64,000 bases of DNA from Noviherbaspirillum sedimenti (GCF_003590835.1 NZ_QYUQ01000002.1:1984001-2048000), one strand, 5' to 3'; shown: positions 1-9,072, counted from the first letter of the stretch. Made by a program: numbers and translations. Notes: generated by a model not told the origin, from the letters alone.

Positions 1-214
1 TATTGGTCGTGGCTGACGGCTTGGGCATCTGGCCCGGGCCATCGCCCCAGGTCACCGCCGTAGTCACCTGTCTCGCCACCGCGGCAACGAACGCCCGCCC
101 GCGTTCGCCGTGATGAATGCGCAACAGCAGGTAGCGCGCGCACGGAAAGCTGAAACGGCCATACGCCTTGATCACGTTGCCCTGAATATCGAGCAAATCC
201 AGCACTTTTGTCAT
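1..214 (-). CDS. DyP-type peroxidase, N-terminal part (cut by window edge)
   Basis: Only the first ~71 residues lie in the window; the gene runs off the left edge. The opening LLDIQGNV at residues ~7-14, followed by a Tyr-Gly and a CARYLLLRI strand and later VTTAVTWG, is the usual beginning of dye-decolorizing (DyP) haem peroxidases, where DIQGN starts the first ferredoxin-like fold. The family oxidises dyes, phenols or metal ions with hydrogen peroxide. The ATG at 214 has AGGAG about 5 nt upstream and lies 8 bp after the stop of the preceding gene, so it is the third gene of one unit. No signal peptide is seen, so a cytoplasmic location is expected. The catalytic Asp/Arg and the haem-binding His lie outside the window, so activity cannot be judged. 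Confidence 0.75.
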   Translation of the reverse strand, partial: MTKVLDLLDIQGNVIKAYGRFSFPCARYLLLRIHHGERGRAFVAAVARQVTTAVTWGDGPGQMPKPSATTN

Positions 215-222
215 CGCATCTC

Positions 223-909
223 CTATCGCAAACGATACTGGCCCGGATGCCAGCTCGGCCCCGCCAGGTTGGCCGGCTCGGCCCGCGCAATGAATTCGCG
301 ATAGGCCTGCTGCAACTGTTCGGCTGGCAAACCCTGGTGCTCGACAACGAACTTGCCGAATTCCTGCTTCAGGTAGAGCGCCTTCAACTGCTCTTCCAGC
401 GGGTCGTCATTGGAACCGTCAAAAAACAGCGACGCCTTCAGCCGGCATTTTTTCATGTAAGCGACAAAATCGTCGGCATTGCGTACCTGGTCGAAGGCAT
501 AGCAAAACTCCCAGGCATGACGAATCTCGTTGCCGGCGGCCAGCCACATGCTGCGCAGGTAATTGTCCAGATCGCCATGGAAGTTGCAGGAAAACACCAG
601 GTACTTCGATTTCAGATGGTCTTCGCGAGGCAAGGCGCGCCGGCGCGCCCGATCGGAAAAAATCGACAGGAAATCGAACAGCGGGCCAAATACGTCGCCG
701 CCGGCCAGGGACTGGGTAAACACATCATCCAGCACGAAATAGCGGCACAGGTAAGTCTGCGGCACTTTGGCCATCGGACTGTTTTCCAGGAAATTCCAGG
801 CATCCAGGCGGCTACGCACGACATCGGCGTAGGCGACTTCATCCAGGCGACCCGGCCTGATCGGCGACAGGATGGTCAGGGCATAGACGTTTCCGCTTTT
901 GTCAGGCAT
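223..909 (-). CDS. Uncharacterised DyP-cluster protein B (paralogue of the gene at 902-1588)
   Basis: A 228-residue soluble protein of unknown function. It shares architecture with the equally long upstream neighbour: YALTILSPIR near residues 9-18, a TYLCRYFVLDDV strand at ~52-63, and YLVFSCNFHGDLDNY at ~103-117, matching YAMSVITPIR, HYARWVVIG and MLFFSNFNGSWDQY in the neighbour. The two are probably diverged tandem duplicates. The chosen start (ATG at 909) overlaps the upstream stop by 8 nt, which suggests translational coupling; an in-frame upstream extension exists but lies inside the neighbour's coding sequence. The stop is 8 bp before the DyP peroxidase start. The fold may be ferredoxin-like as in DyP, but that is inference. 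No signal peptide or membrane segment is visible. Confidence 0.7.
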   Translation of the reverse strand: MPDKSGNVYALTILSPIRPGRLDEVAYADVVRSRLDAWNFLENSPMAKVPQTYLCRYFVLDDVFTQSLAGGDVFGPLFDFLSIFSDRARRRALPREDHLKSKYLVFSCNFHGDLDNYLRSMWLAAGNEIRHAWEFCYAFDQVRNADDFVAYMKKCRLKASLFFDGSNDDPLEEQLKALYLKQEFGKFVVEHQGLPAEQLQQAYREFIARAEPANLAGPSWHPGQYRLR

Positions 910-1588
910 GTTTGCGCTCCTCCCGCAGGGCTGCCAGGCGTTCGTGCTCCTTGCGAATGTCGCGCCGGCGGCGTTTTTCCACCTGGTTGGCGGCCATGCT
1001 GACGATCGGTGTCGGCCGCATGTCGCCCAGGTCGTTTTGCACATGGCGCAGCATGGCCTGATAGCCCTGCATGAACTGCTCCGGCGCCTGCTGCGATTGC
1101 GTTTCGAAATCCAGCAAGGCTTGGCGGACTTTTTTTGCCGCCTTGATGTCGTTGGACGAGGCCAGCGGATAAGCGCTGTAGTAATGCGTGGTCTCGATCT
1201 GGTTGTAACGGATGTATTCGTGAAAGGGGGTCAGCGGCACCGAATTCGGGTAGCGGATATTCCACTTCCAGAACAGATCCAGCCCGCTGGGAATCGAAAA
1301 GGTGAAGGAATCGACATATTGATCCCAGCTGCCGTTGAAATTACTGAAGAACAGCATGTAGCTGTAACGCAGGTCTTCTTTCGGCTGCTGCGGATGGAGA
1401 TGCGGGAACTGCCTGCGGCCGATGACGACCCAGCGTGCATAGTGGATCAGCGACAGCGTGATCAGCCCCTTCAGGGTGGAAGAACGATTCTGCGCAATCC
1501 AGAAAAATAATTTATTGATCCATGCCATGTACCAGCGGATCGGCGTGATCACGCTCATGGCATAGGCTTTGCCTGCGATGTTGGACAT
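902..1588 (-). CDS. Uncharacterised DyP-cluster protein A, first gene of the unit
   Basis: A 228-residue protein of unknown function heading a three-gene minus-strand unit that ends with a DyP peroxidase. Visible blocks: YAMSVITPIR (9-18), IHYARWVVIG (48-57), MLFFSNFNGSWDQY (78-91), a Pro/Trp-rich centre, and a very basic C-terminal tail (about 200-228) rich in Arg, Lys and Glu that looks helical. The first three blocks recur in the downstream gene of identical length. A hydrophobic stretch at ~20-31 (WYMAWINKLFFW) could be an amphipathic or membrane-associating helix. The basic tail is missing from the paralogue. The ATG at 1588 opens the protein on a pattern shared with the paralogue, which supports the start. 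The role is unknown; context points to peroxidase-linked chemistry. Confidence 0.7.
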   Translation of the reverse strand: MSNIAGKAYAMSVITPIRWYMAWINKLFFWIAQNRSSTLKGLITLSLIHYARWVVIGRRQFPHLHPQQPKEDLRYSYMLFFSNFNGSWDQYVDSFTFSIPSGLDLFWKWNIRYPNSVPLTPFHEYIRYNQIETTHYYSAYPLASSNDIKAAKKVRQALLDFETQSQQAPEQFMQGYQAMLRHVQNDLGDMRPTPIVSMAANQVEKRRRRDIRKEHERLAALREERKHA

Positions 1589-1855
1589 ACCTTACTCCCC
1601 TGGAATGACTTTTTATTCTTGTGTGCGGCCAGATGGCGTGCAAGCAGCGGACGCTTGCCGTGCCGGCGGACCAAGGCGCTAGATTACTGCGAAAGTTTGG
1701 TTATTGGCAATAAAATTTCCGACAATTCAGCATCACGCCTCCTCCCCTGTCGCAAGCGTGCCAATGCCGCACCGGCCTGCATCGTGCAAGCAAAGAATGT
1801 TTTTGCCATTCATACGGGGGATCGCTTAAGATGTGCAGAATAGCAACTTAACCAA

Positions 1856-2227
1856 ATGCCAAGCCAAATGGATACAAGGATGCGGGAAGCGGATGAGCGG
1901 GAAGCAGATGAGCTGGAGGCCATGCGCGACATGTTTGGGGAAGACTTCGCCATGCTCGCCGAACTCTACCTGGGCGACAGTCCGAAACGCCTGGCTGCCT
2001 TGCAGTCAGCGGCGGCGGCAAGCGACGCCGCACAAGCGGCAAAGATAGTGCATTCACTGGGCGGCAGTTGCGCATCGATTGGCGCGTCCAGTCTGGCGGC
2101 CATGTGCCAGGCAATGGAACTGGACTGCCGCAACGGCAACCCGGGCAATCTGGGCGAGCAATTGCAGGCCATCGCGGCTGAGTACGCAAGAATAGAAGCC
2201 CGGCTGCGCGCCATGCTGCTGGCATAG
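1856..2227 (+). CDS. Hpt domain phosphotransfer protein
   Basis: A small (123 aa) histidine phosphotransfer protein. The pattern DFAMLAELYLGDSPKRL followed by KIVHSLGGSCASIGA is the Hpt four-helix signature, with His66 in VHSLGGS as the expected phosphoacceptor. Such proteins relay phosphate between a hybrid sensor kinase and a response regulator. It is followed 11 bp downstream by a single-domain response regulator, its natural partner. No kinase is in the window, so the sensor must be encoded elsewhere. The start is uncertain: ATGs at 1856, 1868 and 1880 are all in frame and none has a convincing ribosome-binding site. The first ~20 residues are charged and probably not part of the domain. 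Confidence 0.8.
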   Translation: MPSQMDTRMREADEREADELEAMRDMFGEDFAMLAELYLGDSPKRLAALQSAAAASDAAQAAKIVHSLGGSCASIGASSLAAMCQAMELDCRNGNPGNLGEQLQAIAAEYARIEARLRAMLLA

Positions 2228-2238
2228 GAGGCACGAGC

Positions 2239-2640
2239 TTGGCGCCCTTCAAAAAACGTGAAAACATCAATGTGGTGGTGGCCGACGACGATGCCACCAC
2301 ACGCGCTGCGCTGCGCCTGCTGTTGCAAGACCATTTCTATACCGTGGTCGGAGAAGCAGCCGATGGCGAACGGGCGGTCGAACTCTGCATGGCCCTGAAG
2401 CCGCATGTCGTTTTCCTCGATATCGACATGCCAAAACTGAACGGCAATCAGGCCGCGCAACGGCTGCGCGAGCTGCATCCGGAAATCGGCATCGTAGTCG
2501 TCAGCGCATTGTCGACCCTGGACAATGTGCAGCAGGCCCGGCAGTCAGGCGCCAGCGCATTCGTGGTCAAGCCCTTCAACGCCGCCAAACTGATTGGGGC
2601 AATCGACAGCTGCCTCAAAGGGAATCATCCCCGTCAATAG
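2239..2640 (+). CDS. Single-domain response regulator (CheY-like), TTG start
   Basis: A 133-residue receiver domain with no output domain. It shows the acidic triad VVADDD (residues 14-18), the phosphoacceptor Asp61 in VVFLDIDMP, the switch Ser in VVVSAL and the conserved Lys in FVVKPF, so it should be phosphorylatable. The start codon is TTG at 2239, supported by GGAGG about 8 nt upstream, overlapping the region just after the Hpt stop; no ATG fits the beginning of the domain. The pairing with the Hpt gene suggests an orphan phosphorelay whose final effect is by protein-protein contact. The target cannot be read from the sequence. Confidence 0.85.
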   Translation: MAPFKKRENINVVVADDDATTRAALRLLLQDHFYTVVGEAADGERAVELCMALKPHVVFLDIDMPKLNGNQAAQRLRELHPEIGIVVVSALSTLDNVQQARQSGASAFVVKPFNAAKLIGAIDSCLKGNHPRQ

Positions 2641-2653
2641 CCGGCGCGGCGGT

Positions 2654-4159
2654 TCACACATCGAAGCGGATGCCCTGTGCCAGCGGCAGGGTGCCGCTGT
2701 AATTGATGGTGTTGGTGGCGCGCCGCATGTAAGCCTTCCAGGCATCCGAACCGGATTCGCGACCGCCGCCGGTTTCCTTTTCGCCGCCGAATGCACCGCC
2801 GATCTCGGCGCCGCTGGGGCCGACATTGACGTTGGCGATGCCGCAATCGCTGCCGCCGGCGGACATAAAAATTTCCGCTTCCAGCAAGTCGCGGGTGAAT
2901 ATGCTGGAGGACAATCCCTGCGGCACGGCGTTGTGCCATGCCAGCGCCTGTTCCAGGCTGCGGTAGCGCATCAGGTACAGGATCGGGGCGAAGGTCTCGC
3001 GCCGCATCACCGGCGTCTGGTCCGGCATTTCCACCAGTGCCGGCCGCACATAATATGCATAGGGACCGGCGTCCGGCGCGATGCGCTCGCCGCCAAGAAG
3101 CTGTCCGCCTTCCGCCCTGGCCGCCGCCAGCGCCGCCTGCATCGCCTCGAAGGCGGCGCGGTCGATCAGGGGGCCGACCAGGGTGTGCGGATCCATCGGA
3201 TGGCCCACCGGCAGCGCCAGATACAGCTTTTTCAGGCGCGCCAGCAGCGCGTCGTACACGTGTTCATGGATGAACAGGCGCCGCAGGCTGGTGCAGCGTT
3301 GCCCTGCCGTTCCCACAGCGGAAAACACGATCGCCCGCAATGCCATGTCGAGGTCGGCGCTCGGCGCCACGATCATGGCGTTATTGCCGCCCAGTTCGAG
3401 GATGCTGCGCGCCAGGCGCCGCGCGCAGGCTTGCGCGACTTCGCGCCCCATGCGCGTGCTGCCGGTGGCGCTGACCAGCGCCACGCGTGCATCCTCCGCC
3501 ACCGCCGCACCGCATGCGGCATTGCCCAGCACCAGCTGCGACAGGCCAGCCGGCGCATCGCTGCCGAAGCGCGCGCATGCCCTGGCAAACAATTCCTGCA
3601 CCGCGATGGCGCACAACGGCGTCTTTTCCGACGGTTTCCACACCACGCTATCGCCGCACACGAAAGCCAGCGCGGCATTCCACGACCACACCGCCACCGG
3701 AAAATTGAAAGCCGAAATCACGCCGACCACACCCAGCGGGTGCCAGGCCTCCATCAACCGATGGCCTGGTCGTTCAGACGCGATCGTCAAGCCATACAAC
3801 TGGCGCGACAAGCCGACCGCGAAATCGCAAATGTCGATCATCTCCTGCACTTCGCCCAGGCCTTCCTGCAGGATCTTTCCGGTTTCCAGCGTGACCAGCT
3901 CGCCCAGCGCCGCCTTATGGGCGCGCAGCTCTTCGCCGAACAGGCGCACCAGCTCGCCGCGCCGCGGCGCCGGTACCATGCGCCAGCGTGCCTGTGCCAC
4001 CTGCGCCTGGCCGATCCTGGCCGCGACCAGTTCCGGGGTATCGCTACGCAGGCGCGTCAGGAGCGCGCCGTCGATCGGACTGCAGCTGGGTAAATCCGCG
4101 CCTTCGTAGCGCTTCAATTCAATCCCCAGCCGTGCCAGCAAGGGCGCAATCGTCTCCAT
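2654..4159 (-). CDS. amaB: Aldehyde dehydrogenase, ALDH7 (antiquitin/AmaB) type
   Basis: A 501-residue NAD(P)-dependent aldehyde dehydrogenase. The nucleotide fold carries GVVGVISAFNFPVAVW and VVWKPSEKTPL, the general-base region is LELGGNNA, and the nucleophile lies in GTAGQRCTSLRRLF; the GQRCT form is typical of the ALDH7 family. Members oxidise alpha-aminoadipate semialdehyde/piperideine-6-carboxylate to alpha-aminoadipate in lysine catabolism. The ATG at 4159 is preferred to those at 4165 and 4189 because AAGGAG then sits 7 nt upstream. It converges with the receiver gene and is divergent from the 4317 gene. No other lysine-degradation gene is nearby, so the physiological substrate is inference. 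Confidence 0.85.
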   Translation of the reverse strand: METIAPLLARLGIELKRYEGADLPSCSPIDGALLTRLRSDTPELVAARIGQAQVAQARWRMVPAPRRGELVRLFGEELRAHKAALGELVTLETGKILQEGLGEVQEMIDICDFAVGLSRQLYGLTIASERPGHRLMEAWHPLGVVGVISAFNFPVAVWSWNAALAFVCGDSVVWKPSEKTPLCAIAVQELFARACARFGSDAPAGLSQLVLGNAACGAAVAEDARVALVSATGSTRMGREVAQACARRLARSILELGGNNAMIVAPSADLDMALRAIVFSAVGTAGQRCTSLRRLFIHEHVYDALLARLKKLYLALPVGHPMDPHTLVGPLIDRAAFEAMQAALAAARAEGGQLLGGERIAPDAGPYAYYVRPALVEMPDQTPVMRRETFAPILYLMRYRSLEQALAWHNAVPQGLSSSIFTRDLLEAEIFMSAGGSDCGIANVNVGPSGAEIGGAFGGEKETGGGRESGSDAWKAYMRRATNTINYSGTLPLAQGIRFDV

Positions 4160-4316
4160 CTGCATTCTCCTTGACGGACCCGGGCGCAACGGCCCATACG
4201 TCCACTATAGGAGCAAAAACCGTCAAGTAAAAGGCCGGGAAGACTCGTCATGCGGTATGCTTGCGCTGCAAGACATCCGGATCAGAGAAGGACAAGAAAG
4301 TAGTCAAGGACGCAAA

Positions 4317-4655
4317 ATGCACGACATCACCGAATCGAAAAAAAACCACCTTTGGCGCAAGCTTGTCTGGCAAACCGATCCAGATCAATCCCCTCTGGGA
4401 CCGTTCCACCATGCCGAAGTCTATTGTTGCGAAGAGTCCAACGGCTATGCGGTCTGGTATGTGCGGCGCCTGGCAAAGGATGACCGGCGCGGCATGGCCG
4501 GGGTGGAAAGCGCGGATTACCTGCTCGATTTTTTCCCGAAAACCCGACGCGACGATGCCATCGAACGCGCCGTCCTGGTCGCCAACAACGCTGTCGACGT
4601 CGACCAGCTCATTGCGGCACTGGATGCGCTTGCTGCTGCCGGCAAAAAAGTCTGA
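4317..4655 (+). CDS. Small conserved-looking hypothetical protein
   Basis: A 112-residue protein that I do not recognise. It is acidic/mixed in charge, with an N-terminal MHDITESKK, a central aromatic segment (HAEVYCCEESNGYAVWYVRRL) and an Ala-rich C-terminal helix. No signal peptide or membrane segment is seen. ATG at 4317 is chosen over an earlier in-frame start at 4257 because AAGGA sits 6 nt upstream. It lies between two minus-strand genes (amaB upstream, divergent; srkA downstream, convergent), so it is monocistronic. Confidence 0.6.
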   Translation: MHDITESKKNHLWRKLVWQTDPDQSPLGPFHHAEVYCCEESNGYAVWYVRRLAKDDRRGMAGVESADYLLDFFPKTRRDDAIERAVLVANNAVDVDQLIAALDALAAAGKKV

Positions 4656-4724
4656 CCGCCCAGGACAGTCCGAGTCGCCGCTGCCGCCCCAGCTGGCCAT
4701 ATCCTGCGCAACTGGCCATGCTTT

Positions 4725-5723
4725 TCACGCCGGCCACAATGGCGGCTCATCCATCAATGCGATCTGCTCGCGCAATTCCAGGATCCGGTCTTGCCAGTAC
4801 CGCTGCGTGTCGAACCACGGGAACGCGCGCTTGAACGCCGGGTCATCCCAGCGTCTGGCCAGCCACGCCGCGTAATGCATCAGGCGCAAGGTGCGCAAGG
4901 CCTCGATCAAATGCAATTCCTGCGGATTGAATTCGAAAAAATCCTCGTAACCGGCCAGCAGGTCGGATAATTGGCGCACCCGGTCGGCGCGCTCGCCCGA
5001 CAACAGCATCCATAAATCCTGGATCGCCGGCCCCATGCGGCTGTCATCGAAATCGACAAAATGCGGACCGGCATCGGTCCACAACACATTGCCGCAATGG
5101 CAGTCGCCATGCAGACGGATGCCGGCGACCTCCCCGGCTCGCGCAAAACAGTGGCGCACGCCATCGAGCGCCTGCGCCGCCACGCTGCGATACGCCTCGG
5201 TCAATTCCGCCGGGATGAAACCGTGCGCCAGCAGATAATCGCGCGGCTCCTCGCCAAAGCTGGCCACATCCAGTACAGGACGCTCGATGAAGGGGCGGAT
5301 CGCGCCGACGGCATGGATACGGCCGATGAAGCGTCCCAGCCATTCCAGCGTGGCCGGATCGTCCAGTTCCGGCGCCCGCCCGCCATGGCGAGGAAAGACG
5401 GCAAAGCGAAAACCCTGGAACACGTGCAGGGTTTTACCGTCCAGATTCAAGGCCGGCACCACCGGAATTTCGCGTTCGACGAGCTCCTCGACGAAGGCAT
5501 GCTCTTCCAGGATCGCCGCATCGCTCCAGCGCTGCGGGCGATAGAATTTTGCCACCAGCGGTGGCCCGTCTTCCATGCCGATCTGATAGACCCGGTTTTC
5601 ATAACTGTTCAAGGCCAGCATGCGGCCATCGCTGCGCAGGCCGATGGCTTCAAGGGCGTCAAGGACCGTATCGGGCGTCAGGCTGGAAAAAGCGGGAGTA
5701 GCGAGAATGGCGGCAGGATTCAT
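4725..5723 (-). CDS. srkA: Stress response kinase A (SrkA/YihE family)
   Basis: A 332-residue aminoglycoside-phosphotransferase-fold protein kinase. It shows LNSYENRVYQI near the N-terminus, the ATP-lysine region VAKFYRPQRW, the catalytic loop LHGDCHCGNVLW and the metal-binding FVDFDDSRMGPAIQD, all typical of SrkA. In Escherichia coli the enzyme counters stress-induced death linked to toxin MazF and reactive oxygen. Its length is close to the E. coli protein (328 aa). The start is uncertain between ATGs at 5723 and 5732; neither has a good ribosome-binding site. The dsbA partner found next to E. coli srkA is absent here. Confidence 0.88.
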   Translation of the reverse strand: MNPAAILATPAFSSLTPDTVLDALEAIGLRSDGRMLALNSYENRVYQIGMEDGPPLVAKFYRPQRWSDAAILEEHAFVEELVEREIPVVPALNLDGKTLHVFQGFRFAVFPRHGGRAPELDDPATLEWLGRFIGRIHAVGAIRPFIERPVLDVASFGEEPRDYLLAHGFIPAELTEAYRSVAAQALDGVRHCFARAGEVAGIRLHGDCHCGNVLWTDAGPHFVDFDDSRMGPAIQDLWMLLSGERADRVRQLSDLLAGYEDFFEFNPQELHLIEALRTLRLMHYAAWLARRWDDPAFKRAFPWFDTQRYWQDRILELREQIALMDEPPLWPA

Positions 5724-6054
5724 GTCCGCCATTGTACGGCGCAAATACGTTCTCCCGGCTTTTTCTGCCTTTTCCGGCGCCCGGTGCGATGCCAGATGCC
5801 CTGTATCAAAAACCGAATTTCACTTGCAAGCCAACGGTCACTGGCGACTTCTTCATGCGTGGCGGATGAATTGGTTTAACTACATCAAACCTGCGGGTGC
5901 CCATGCGAGGAATTAGTTTTTTCATCGGCAAGATTTGCCACGGACAGAAGGCCAGCAAAGTGACATCGCATTTTTCTCATGCAATTCAAGGCAGCGCCCC
6001 GGCCAGTAAAATGGTAAGGTGCCATTTTTTCGCACCAGACCCAAAGGCATGTCC
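5724..6054. other. Intergenic region without a convincing gene
   Basis: About 330 bp between the divergent srkA and the UPF0149/SEC-C gene. Both promoters should lie here, but I see no clear -35/-10 pair. A 32-codon minus-strand reading frame (5806-5904) lacks a ribosome-binding site and is not called. Confidence 0.5.
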
Positions 6055-6750
6055 ATGAATATTGAAGAACCGATTTCCGACAAGGAATTCGACGAACTCG
6101 ACCAGTTCCTGTTGTCGGACCGTTGCGCCGACGACGGCATGACCATGGATAGCCTGCACGGCTACCTGACTGCCCTGGCGATTGGCCCGCAGCAAGTCTT
6201 GCTGCCGGAATGGCTGCCACGGGTCTGGGGTGCTTCGGGCAAGACACCGGAATTCAAGTCGGACAAGGAATGCAGCCGCATCATGAGCCTGATTGCGCGC
6301 TTCATGAATGAAGTGGTGATGACATTTGAAGTCGCGCCCAAGGAGTTTGAACCGCTGTTTTGCGAATACGAATGGGAAGGCCGTCAAGTCATTGACGGTG
6401 AAGCCTGGGCCTGGGGTTTCCTGGAAGGGGTCGACTTGCGCGCCGATGCCTGGGCGCCGATCTGGGATTCCAATCTTGCTCCGCTGATGCGCTCGATCTA
6501 CCTGCTGGGCGCTGAAGAAATCGAGGAAGAGGACATGGTGCTGGTGGATGATCCTTTAAAACGTCACAAGCTTGCCATCGAGGTCGAGGCGGCGATTCCG
6601 AACATCCACAAATACTGGCTGCCGCACCGCAAGTCGGCAGTCATGACCGTAGAGCGCGCCGAAGCCAAGGTCGGCCGCAATGACGACTGCCCTTGCGGCA
6701 GCGGCAAGAAATTCAAGAAGTGCTGCGGCGCGGAACCCCAGCAAGCGTGA
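6055..6750 (+). CDS. UPF0149 (YgfB/YecA) family protein with SEC-C zinc motif
   Basis: A 231-residue protein combining a YecA/YgfB-like helical domain ([39 protein letters not shown]) with a C-terminal SEC-C motif, [24 protein letters not shown] is the zinc-binding tail found at the end of SecA, where it contacts SecB and ribosomes, and it recurs in many small proteins of uncertain role. ATG at 6055 is preferred to 6049 because AAAGG then has 7-nt spacing. Cytoplasmic; the exact function is unknown. It converges with orn. Confidence 0.85.
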   Translation: MNIEEPISDKEFDELDQFLLSDRCADDGMTMDSLHGYLTALAIGPQQVLLPEWLPRVWGASGKTPEFKSDKECSRIMSLIARFMNEVVMTFEVAPKEFEPLFCEYEWEGRQVIDGEAWAWGFLEGVDLRADAWAPIWDSNLAPLMRSIYLLGAEEIEEEDMVLVDDPLKRHKLAIEVEAAIPNIHKYWLPHRKSAVMTVERAEAKVGRNDDCPCGSGKKFKKCCGAEPQQA

Positions 6751-6794
6751 AGCCGGAATGGCGCTCGGCGGGCGTGGCCGGGCGCCGGCAGTTT

Positions 6795-7385
6795 TTACAG
6801 CTTGATGAAATGCTCGCGGTAGTACTTGAGTTCTTCAACCGACTCGATAATGTCGGCGAGCGCAGTATGCTTCTGGTGTTTCTTGAAGCCGCTGACCAGT
6901 TCCGGCTTCCAGCGCCGGCACAATTCCTTCAGCGTGGAGACGTCAACGTTGCGGTAATGAAAAAATGCTTCCAGCTTTGGCATGCCGCGCACCATGAAGC
7001 GGCGATCCTGGCAGATCGAATTGCCGCACATCGGAGATTTTCCGGCCGGCACAAAATGTTTCAGGAAGGCGATAATCGCACTTTCAGCATCGGCTTCGGT
7101 AATCGTCGAGGCCTTGACCCGGTCGATCAGGCCGGAACGGCCGTGGGTGCCCTTGTTCCAGGCATCCATGCGGTCCAGCGCCTCATCGGATTGATGAATG
7201 GCAAATACCGGCCCTTCAGCCAGCACGTTCAGGTGCGGGTCGGTCACCACCACCGCAACTTCGATGATGCGGTCGGTATCGGGATCGAGGCCGGTCATTT
7301 CCATATCGACCCAGACCAGGTTAAATTCGTTCGGACGCGCCGGATTGGCCGGCACCGGGACTTGCAGATCAGTAGGTTGTGACAT
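6795..7385 (-). CDS. orn: Oligoribonuclease
   Basis: A 196-residue DEDD-family 3'-5' exoribonuclease that degrades 2-5 nt RNAs and the c-di-GMP product pGpG. Exo I is [20 protein letters not shown] with the metal-binding D and E; Exo III holds the [14 protein letters not shown] segment. The first ~20 residues (Pro/Ala-rich) precede the usual N-terminus but are supported by the start: ATG at 7385 has AAGGA about 9 nt upstream. Transcribed divergently from the M48 protease gene across only 44 bp. A cyclic-di-GMP phosphodiesterase-like gene occurs further on at 55-57 kb. Confidence 0.95.
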   Translation of the reverse strand: MSQPTDLQVPVPANPARPNEFNLVWVDMEMTGLDPDTDRIIEVAVVVTDPHLNVLAEGPVFAIHQSDEALDRMDAWNKGTHGRSGLIDRVKASTITEADAESAIIAFLKHFVPAGKSPMCGNSICQDRRFMVRGMPKLEAFFHYRNVDVSTLKELCRRWKPELVSGFKKHQKHTALADIIESVEELKYYREHFIKL

Positions 7386-7429
7386 AATTGTTTTTCCTTG
7401 GAAGTCCGATATTTTCTCACAGGCCAAGA

Positions 7430-8695
7430 ATGAATTCTTACGTGTTTTCGCTGTTGTTCATCGCTTTTCTGCTGCTCACCCTGGCGGTGCGCTTCTGGCT
7501 AAGCTCGCGCAATATCCGGCACATCCTGGCGCATCGCCAGGATGTGCCGGCCCAATTTTCGGAAAAGATCGCGCTGTCCGCCCATCAAAAAGCCGCAGAT
7601 TACACCGTCGCCAAGACCAGGCTGGGCATGGTGATGCTTGTCGTCAATACGGCCGTACTGCTCGGGTTTACGCTCTTCGGCGGCCTGCAATGGCTGTCGG
7701 TGACGGTCCTCGACCTTACCGGCCCCGGCATGACATATCAAATCGCCTTGCTGGCGGCGTTTGCCGTGATCTCCGGCCTGATCGACCTGCCCTTCAATTA
7801 TTATTCCCAGTTCCGCCTTGAGGAAAAATTCGGCTTCAACAAGATGACGCCCGCGCTGTTCTTCAGCGACCTGGTCAAGGGCGTGCTGCTGGGCGCCGCC
7901 ATCGGCCTGCCGCTGGCATGGGTGATCCTGGCCCTGATGGACAAGGCCGGCGACCTCTGGTGGCTGTATGCCTGGCTGGTCTGGAGCGGCTTCCAGCTGT
8001 TGATGCTGGTGCTGTACCCGACCGTCATCGCACCGCTCTTCAACAAGTTCACGCCGCTGCAGGACGACAGTCTGCGCGCGCGTATCGAAAATCTCATGCA
8101 TCGGGTCGGCTTTGCCTCCAAGGGCCTGTTCGTCATGGATGGCTCCAAGCGCAGCGCCCATGGCAATGCCTATTTTTCCGGCTTCGGCACCGCCAAGCGC
8201 ATCGTCTTTTTCGACACGCTGCTGGCGCGCCTGGCGCCGCAGGAAGTCGAAGCCGTGCTGGCGCACGAACTGGGCCACTTCAAGATGAAGCACATCGTCA
8301 AGCGCATCGTCGTCATGTTCGCCCTCTCGCTCGGCTTTCTCGCCCTGCTCGGCTACCTCAAGACGCAGACCTGGTTCTACACCGGCCTGGGTGTCGACCC
8401 CATGCTCGGCGCCAGCAACGACGCCATGGCGCTGATCCTGTTCGCGCTGGTGCTGCCAGTATTCACCTTCCTGTTTTCGCCGCTGACCTCGATCAGCTCG
8501 CGCAAACACGAATTCGAAGCCGATGCCTTCGCCGCCAAACATACCCATGCTCCCGACCTGGTCAGCGCACTGGTGAAGCTTTACGAAGACAATGCCTCGA
8601 CCCTGACGCCGGACCCGCTGCACTCGGCTTTCTACGATTCGCATCCGCCGGCGGCGCTGCGCATCGAGCGACTGCTTGGCAGCCAGACCACTTGA
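7430..8695 (+). CDS. M48 (Ste24-type) membrane zinc protease
   Basis: A 421-residue integral membrane metalloprotease. Several hydrophobic helices precede and follow the zinc motif [13 protein letters not shown]; the third ligand lies in [11 protein letters not shown]. The N-terminal helix, the [19 protein letters not shown] signature and the overall length fit the CAAX-protease Ste24 branch rather than the shorter HtpX. In bacteria such enzymes are thought to act in membrane-protein quality control. The ATG at 7430 has only a weak ribosome-binding site (AGG). Gene order suggests an operon with phhB (11-bp gap) and rsgA. Confidence 0.9.
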   Translation: MNSYVFSLLFIAFLLLTLAVRFWLSSRNIRHILAHRQDVPAQFSEKIALSAHQKAADYTVAKTRLGMVMLVVNTAVLLGFTLFGGLQWLSVTVLDLTGPGMTYQIALLAAFAVISGLIDLPFNYYSQFRLEEKFGFNKMTPALFFSDLVKGVLLGAAIGLPLAWVILALMDKAGDLWWLYAWLVWSGFQLLMLVLYPTVIAPLFNKFTPLQDDSLRARIENLMHRVGFASKGLFVMDGSKRSAHGNAYFSGFGTAKRIVFFDTLLARLAPQEVEAVLAHELGHFKMKHIVKRIVVMFALSLGFLALLGYLKTQTWFYTGLGVDPMLGASNDAMALILFALVLPVFTFLFSPLTSISSRKHEFEADAFAAKHTHAPDLVSALVKLYEDNASTLTPDPLHSAFYDSHPPAALRIERLLGSQTT

Positions 8696-8706
8696 GGAAA
8701 ACCCCT

Positions 8707-9072
8707 ATGATGACGACGACCGCCGACCTGCTGAAGAAAAAATGCCGGCATCAGGATAGTGCCCTGAATGATGCCCAAGTACAGGATTACCTGGCCATCC
8801 TGCCAGACTGGCAATTGCAGGAAGGCCGGGTGACACGCACATTCAATTTCAAGAATTATTATGAAACCCTGGCCTTCGTCAACGCCATTGCCTACATGAT
8901 CCACGCCGAAGACCACCACCCGATACTCAGCGTCGCCTACAACCGCTGCACCGTCAAATACCATACCCATTCGGTCAATGCCGGCAACGGCGGCCTGTCG
9001 GAAAACGACTTCATCTGCGCCGCCAAGGTCGATGCCGTGTTCGCCGGTTCGTACGACGGCGCGCATTCCTGA
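8707..9072 (+). CDS. phhB: Pterin-4a-carbinolamine dehydratase
   Basis: A 121-residue enzyme with the active-site signature [14 protein letters not shown] followed by [17 protein letters not shown]. It dehydrates 4a-hydroxytetrahydrobiopterin to recycle the pterin cofactor of aromatic amino-acid hydroxylases. No phenylalanine hydroxylase gene is in the window. Two adjacent ATGs (8707, 8710) follow GAGGAAAA, which overlaps the stop of the upstream protease gene. Its TGA overlaps the rsgA ATG by one base (TGATG), so the two are probably translationally coupled. The slightly long N-terminus ([13 protein letters not shown]) is common in bacterial members. Confidence 0.93.
   Translation: MMTTTADLLKKKCRHQDSALNDAQVQDYLAILPDWQLQEGRVTRTFNFKNYYETLAFVNAIAYMIHAEDHHPILSVAYNRCTVKYHTHSVNAGNGGLSENDFICAAKVDAVFAGSYDGAHS

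Noticed and set aside
1589..1855. A hidden gene between the DyP cluster and the Hpt gene
   Set aside because: The only open frame (1619-1843) has no ribosome-binding site or recognisable pattern; the region is more likely the divergent promoter zone.
5806..5904. A 32-codon minus-strand frame ending VTVGLQVKFGF, reminiscent of an outer-membrane protein C-terminus
   Set aside because: No ribosome-binding site, no longer frame upstream and no second feature to support it; most likely chance.
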